Assembly: GCA_044432805.1 (NCBI GenBank)
Contig: JAWXUI010000037.1
Location: 1 to 10,188, forward strand
DNA length: 10,188 nt
Direction of reading: 5' to 3'
Source of the DNA: CAYJEO01 sp044432805
Lineage (GTDB): Bacteria; Bacillota_I; Bacilli_A; RF39; UBA660
Made by a program: the position numbers and the translations under genes. Of this stretch, positions 6,805 through 10,188 are shown in pieces. Position 1 is the first letter of the stretch, and each line of letters opens with the position of its first letter. The notes beneath the pieces are model-generated. The model did no database searches. It saw only the letters and a program-made list of their open reading frames with translations, and had not been told where the DNA came from.

Positions 6805-9087
6805 ATGTTAAGTCAGTTTAATGATGAAGCAAAAAATATATTAATGAGAGCAAAAGAAGAAATGTTTAATTTGAAACATCCTTATATTGGAAGTGAACAT
6901 TTACTTTTAGCGCTTTTAAAAAATAAAAATGAAATATCAAAAAGACTAAAAGAATATAAAATAGATTATAATTTAGTATTAAAAGAAATAAAGCAAATAA
7001 TAGGTGTTGGCACTAATGTAAGCGAATGGTTTTTATATACTCCATTATTAAAGCGAATAATAGAAAATGCAAGTATGGATAGTCGAGAAAACAATGATGG
7101 AATAGTAACCGTAAATCACTTATTTGCATCTCTTTTAGAAGAAGGAGAAGGTGTTGCGATTCGTTTATTATTAGGGTTAAAAGTAGATATAGATGAATTA
7201 TATAATGACTTTTCATATAAATTAATAAAAACAAATAAAAATAAATTAGAAGTATTAGATGAACTTGGTAATGATTTAACTAAAGCCGCTAGTTTAAATA
7301 AATTAGATCCAGTAATTGGAAGAGATGAAGAAGTTAGAAGATTGATTGAAATATTATCTAGAAGGACAAAAAATAATCCTATATTAATAGGTGAGGCTGG
7401 GGTAGGTAAAACAGCCATTGTAGAGCAATTAGCGCAGTTGATAATAAATAACGATGTACCAAAAAGTCTAATGAATAAAAGGATAATAAGTTTAGATATT
7501 TCTTCAACTGTAGCAGGTACTAAATATCGAGGTGAATTTGAAGAAAGAATAAAAAAAATATTAAAAGAAGTAGATGAAAATGAAGATATTATTTTATTTA
7601 TAGACGAAATACACACAATAGTAGGTGCTGGAGGAGCAGAGGGGGCAATAGATGCTTCTAATATATTTAAACCCGCTTTAGCGCGTAACAAATTAAGGTT
7701 AATAGGTGCTACAACTATAGATGAATATAAAAAATATATTGAAAAAGACAGTGCATTAGAACGAAGATTTCAAAAAATAATTATTGAACAACCAGATGAT
7801 GAAACGCTAAAAGATATTTTAATTAATTTAAAACCAATTTATGAGAGTTATCATAATGTATTAATAGATAATAATTTGATTGATTTAATTATCCAATTAT
7901 CTAACAAATATATTTATGATCGAAAACAACCGGATAAAAGTATAGATATTTTAGACGAAGTATGTGCAAAAGTAAGTTTAAAAGAAAGTAAAAAAACTAA
8001 AGATTATAATTTGCTTTTAAAAAGTTTAACAAATATTGAAAAACAAAAAAAAGATTTATTATTAAAAAATAAGTTTAAACAAGCTACTTTTTTAGTGAAA
8101 GAAGAAAATGAATTAAAAACAAAAATAAATTCTTTTGAGCTTAAAAATTTAAATAAAGCTAAAAAAGTAAACAAATTAGATATTGCTAATGTTATTGAAA
8201 AGAAAACAAATATTTCTATTTATGAGTTATTAGATGATAAAAAAATGGTTGTTAAGAATGTAAAAAATGATTTAGAAAAAAACTTTATTGGGCAAGATAG
8301 TGCTATAAAAGAGTTAATAAATATAGTTAAAAAAATTAAATTTGGATTAAATGATAGCTGTTATTCTTTTTTCTTTTGTGGGCCAACTGGCGTAGGAAAA
8401 ACGTCTATTGCTAAATATTTTGGTAAAAGTGTTGTTGGTGATAAAAATGTAATAAAATTAGATATGTCTGAATATAGTGATTCTTCTTCTATAAATAAAA
8501 TATTAGGTTCTTCTCCAGGATATGTTGGGTATGATGATAATTTAAATGTTTTAGAAGAAGTTAAAAACAAACCCAACAGTGTCATTATTTTAGATGAAAT
8601 AGAAAAGGCCAGTTCTAAAGTTATTGATTTATTTTTACAAATTTTAGAAGAAGGTAAAATAAAAGACTCAAAAGGAAAAATAGTTAGATTTGATAAATGT
8701 ATTTTAATATTTACTTCTAATATAGGTTTTAATGAAAATATGCTTGGATTTAATAAAAGTAATTTAATTGTTTTAAATAAATTAAAAGAATATTTTACTA
8801 TTCCATTTATAAATAGAATTGATAATTTAATTATTTTTAATAAATTAAAAGAAGAAGATGTTAGAATTTTAATTAAAAATAAATTAAATAATGTTATTAA
8901 AAAAGATATTTATAATGATATAGATATTAAATATAATAAGGATATCATTAATAAAATATTAGAATTGTCAAATTATAATGAATTTGGAGCTCGAAAAATA
9001 GATAAAATAATAAAAGATTATGTTGAAACTTTAATTATTGAAAATATGTTAGAAAACAACAACAAAATAAATATTAAAAATATTTAG
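6805..9087 (+). CDS. clpC: ClpC-type AAA+ unfoldase, ATP-binding subunit of Clp protease
   Basis: This 760-residue cytoplasmic Hsp100 protein unfolds substrates and threads them into ClpP. Residues about 1-140 are the double Clp-N repeat. The first AAA+ module has Walker A GEAGVGKT (196-203), pore loop KYRG (Y241), Walker B LFIDE (D267, E268) and arginine fingers R320/R321. A short UVR-like coiled middle region lies at about 405-445. The second module has Walker A GPTGVGKT (526-533), pore loop GYVGYD (572-577), Walker B IILDE (D597, E598), NRID (670-673) and sensor-2 GAR (728-730). LGF at 647-649 sits where ClpC carries its ClpP-docking tripeptide, so ClpP coupling looks retained. It is about 50 residues shorter than B. 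subtilis ClpC; the loop before Walker A2 and the C-terminus are trimmed. The usual ctsR-mcsA-mcsB neighbours are missing. AGGAG precedes the ATG; the stop is TAG and no clear terminator follows. Confidence 0.95.
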   Translation: MLSQFNDEAKNILMRAKEEMFNLKHPYIGSEHLLLALLKNKNEISKRLKEYKIDYNLVLKEIKQIIGVGTNVSEWFLYTPLLKRIIENASMDSRENNDGIVTVNHLFASLLEEGEGVAIRLLLGLKVDIDELYNDFSYKLIKTNKNKLEVLDELGNDLTKAASLNKLDPVIGRDEEVRRLIEILSRRTKNNPILIGEAGVGKTAIVEQLAQLIINNDVPKSLMNKRIISLDISSTVAGTKYRGEFEERIKKILKEVDENEDIILFIDEIHTIVGAGGAEGAIDASNIFKPALARNKLRLIGATTIDEYKKYIEKDSALERRFQKIIIEQPDDETLKDILINLKPIYESYHNVLIDNNLIDLIIQLSNKYIYDRKQPDKSIDILDEVCAKVSLKESKKTKDYNLLLKSLTNIEKQKKDLLLKNKFKQATFLVKEENELKTKINSFELKNLNKAKKVNKLDIANVIEKKTNISIYELLDDKKMVVKNVKNDLEKNFIGQDSAIKELINIVKKIKFGLNDSCYSFFFCGPTGVGKTSIAKYFGKSVVGDKNVIKLDMSEYSDSSSINKILGSSPGYVGYDDNLNVLEEVKNKPNSVIILDEIEKASSKVIDLFLQILEEGKIKDSKGKIVRFDKCILIFTSNIGFNENMLGFNKSNLIVLNKLKEYFTIPFINRIDNLIIFNKLKEEDVRILIKNKLNNVIKKDIYNDIDIKYNKDIINKILELSNYNEFGARKIDKIIKDYVETLIIENMLENNNKINIKNI

Positions 9088-9098
9088 TAAAAAAAATA

Positions 9099-9127
9099 TT
9101 TGTTTTAAAAAAAAATTATGCTATAAT
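9099..9127 (+). promoter_or_regulatory. Extended -10 promoter for the 9144-9829 gene pair
   Basis: TATAAT (9122-9127) with an extended -10 TGC, a nine-base A run just upstream, and a poor -35 (TTTGTT/TTGTTT around 9099-9105). The predicted start is near 9134, at the AGGTG ribosome-binding site, giving a leader of about 10 bases. The decamer TGCTATAATT is identical in the promoter at 1301-1310. Confidence 0.6.
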
Positions 9128-9143
9128 TGTTACAGGTGATATT

Positions 9144-9530
9144 ATGTTAGACGAAATTAGAAATTCATTAAAACAAAATCCCAACTTGAGTGAAGAGATA
9201 AAAGAAAATTTATTCGAACTTACAGCAATATTTGAGAAAAGTTATCCCAATATTCCATTAAATAATATAAATGAAAGATTAAAATCTTTAAAAATAGAAA
9301 AAACTAGTAAGTTTCTTCAAAAAAATGCAACAAAATATAATTATCAAAAGAATTCAATTTTAATTAATCAAGAAAGTTTGACTGAAGATAAGGATATCAA
9401 ATATTCTTTGATGTTGGTCATATTGGATATGATTAAAGAAGAAAATAAAAATGAGTTACTAAATGGTTTTATGGAAGGATTTGCAGATTTAATTGCAAAT
9501 ACCCTTGTTGGATATGAAGGAGAACTTTAG
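9144..9530 (+). CDS. Protein of unknown function, 128 residues
   Basis: I do not recognise the family. The product is soluble, with no signal peptide, membrane segment or cysteine, and is rich in Glu, Lys, Asn and Leu. The N-terminal third looks helical (DEIRNSLKQNPNLSEEIKENLFELTAIFEK). The C-terminal half has ILINQESL, a hydrophobic helix SLMLVILDMI and then LLNGFMEGFADLIANTLVGYEGE. That order faintly recalls small zincin-like proteins (a strand, an HExxH helix, then a helix with a downstream Glu), but there is no HExxH here and no histidine at all, so any link would be to an inactive form. AGGTG precedes the ATG, and its own promoter lies just upstream. It is followed after two bases by the next gene, with which it is probably translationally coupled. 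Confidence 0.75.
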   Translation: MLDEIRNSLKQNPNLSEEIKENLFELTAIFEKSYPNIPLNNINERLKSLKIEKTSKFLQKNATKYNYQKNSILINQESLTEDKDIKYSLMLVILDMIKEENKNELLNGFMEGFADLIANTLVGYEGEL

Positions 9531-9532
9531 TT

Positions 9533-9829
9533 ATGGCAAGAACAAATATGGTAAATGCTGCTAGATTGGCGGATTTTATGCCAATCGAAACTTTAATAAG
9601 CGCGTTTTTTTCTGGTAATATAAACACATTAATAAGTGCTGCTGAAAATATTGGCATTGATAGCGATCAACTTAAAAACATATTAAATATTATGTCATAT
9701 ACATGCAATGACGAAGATATTGTGATTGATGATGCTTTCAATAAACTAAATATAAGTGTAGGAACTTATAATGCAACTGAAAAAGCAGAAGTAAGTGCAA
9801 ATTTAGAGCCACAAGGAAGAACTATGTAG
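9533..9829 (+). CDS. Protein of unknown function, 98 residues
   Basis: I do not recognise this family. The N-terminal half is helical and hydrophobic without being a membrane segment (MARTNMVNAARLADFMPIET… then ISAFFSGNINTLISAAENIGI). The middle DSDQLKNILNIMSYT is probably another helix. The C-terminal 35 residues are acidic and polar. The gene starts two bases after the stop of the 128-residue protein. Its ribosome-binding site AAGGAG (9517-9522) lies inside the end of that gene, so the two are very likely co-expressed and perhaps functional partners. The last three codons and the stop are part of a terminator hairpin. Confidence 0.75.
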   Translation: MARTNMVNAARLADFMPIETLISAFFSGNINTLISAAENIGIDSDQLKNILNIMSYTCNDEDIVIDDAFNKLNISVGTYNATEKAEVSANLEPQGRTM

Positions 9830-9838
9830 TTCTTTTTT
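9817..9838 (+). terminator. Intrinsic terminator built into the end of the 98-residue gene
   Basis: The stem AAGAACT/AGTTCTT (9817-9823 with 9828-9834) closes an ATGT tetraloop and is followed by T to 9838. The left arm and loop are the last codons (Arg-Thr-Met), and the TAG stop (9827-9829) straddles loop and right arm. The next gene begins only 16 bases after the T run. Confidence 0.75.
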
Positions 9839-9854
9839 CATATAAGGAGTATTT

Positions 9855-10188
9855 ATGAAAAAAACAATAAGCAAAAAAAATGGAGAATTAATTGACATAA
9901 ATGTAGCTGAAGAAATAAAAACTAAAGTTCCAGGTTATATATTAACAAAAGAAGGATACTTTATTGAAGTTCCTTTTGATATATTACATCATGATTTATT
10001 CTATTATTTTTTAAAATTATATACAGATAAAGAACCTTTAGAAAATCATATTGGATTTTTAAAATCAGAAATAATAAAAGAAGGCTTTGTGATTTATTTA
10101 GGAAATTTACCTGGTTTAAGAGGAATATATACACAGGGAAGAATGTATATTCCAAAAAATCTTACTAAAGAACAAGTTGATTCTATTT
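9855..10188 (+). CDS. Protein of unknown function (5' part, runs off the window)
   Basis: The open frame of 111 codons starts at ATG 9855, after a strong AAGGAG ribosome-binding site (9844-9849), and has no stop before the window ends. The product begins MKKTISKKNGELIDINVAEEIK, is soluble so far and has no signal peptide or membrane segment. Later segments include PGYILTKEGYFIEVPF, a helix HHDLFYYFLKLY, and GFVIYLGNLPGLRGIYTQGRMYIPKNLTKEQ. I do not recognise a family. The gene lies just after a terminator, and I see no convincing promoter in the 16-base gap, so it may depend on readthrough from the gene pair upstream. The long overlapping frame on the other strand (9961-10155) has no ribosome-binding support and is disregarded. 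Confidence 0.7.
   Translation, partial: MKKTISKKNGELIDINVAEEIKTKVPGYILTKEGYFIEVPFDILHHDLFYYFLKLYTDKEPLENHIGFLKSEIIKEGFVIYLGNLPGLRGIYTQGRMYIPKNLTKEQVDSI

Noticed and set aside
7116..7691. 191-residue minus-strand frame inside clpC
   Set aside because: The plus strand encodes conserved ClpC motifs throughout this stretch; the antisense product has no recognisable domain.
9088..9121. Terminator after clpC
   Set aside because: Only A/T palindromes such as AAATATTT occur, with no stable stem followed by a T run.
1..10188. CRISPR arrays, tRNA/rRNA genes, insertion sequences, phage or named defence systems
   Set aside because: No regularly spaced repeats, no structural RNA signatures, no transposase or integrase motifs and no terminal inverted repeats were seen. 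The longest non-coding gap is about 115 bases.

Overview
The window is very AT-rich DNA with small gaps between genes. It looks like a member of the Bacillota, class Bacilli, probably one of the uncultured, gut-associated, reduced lineages close to the Mollicutes (RF39/RFN20-like). This placement is an inference from three things: the AT-rich coding style (AGA-dominated arginine, A/T third positions), the gene set (single-chain glycyl-tRNA synthetase, YtqA, ClpC, Cse60-like protein, PcsB/CwlO-like M23 hydrolase, SpoVB/MurJ-family flippase), and the compact promoters and terminators. Tryptophan is TGG and AGG falls at invariant arginines, so no genetic-code change is visible. All ten visible stop codons are TAA (five) or TAG (five); none is TGA.

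Layout. 1-261: the 3' end of glycyl-tRNA synthetase. It converges with ytqA (274-1212, minus strand), a TIGR01212-family radical SAM protein, and the two share one bidirectional terminator hairpin. 1213-1327: a divergent promoter region. 1328-2917: a YfcC/DcuC-like membrane transporter whose central loop carries a long lysine/threonine-rich tract. 2980-6723: an apparent four-gene operon encoding a YgjP-like metallopeptidase-fold protein, a secreted coiled-coil M23 peptidoglycan hydrolase, a 57-residue Cse60-family protein and a SpoVB/MurJ-type flippase. It ends in a terminator that starts in the flippase stop codon. 6805-9087: a stand-alone clpC with its own TTGACA-type promoter and none of its usual ctsR/mcsA/mcsB partners. 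9144-9829: two tightly spaced small genes of unknown function behind their own promoter. 9855-end: the start of a third unknown gene.

How the parts relate. The 2980-6723 block reads as an envelope module, because a peptidoglycan hydrolase and a putative lipid-linked precursor flippase are transcribed together. ClpC is a protein-quality-control unfoldase with its ATPase motifs intact. The other genes show no evident shared pathway.

I find no tRNA or rRNA gene, CRISPR array, insertion sequence, phage gene or recognisable defence system. The least explained parts are the K/T-rich loop of the transporter, the three unknown proteins at 9144-10188, and the extreme compactness of the transcription signals: -10 boxes sit 16-24 nt before start codons and terminator hairpins begin in or before stop codons.
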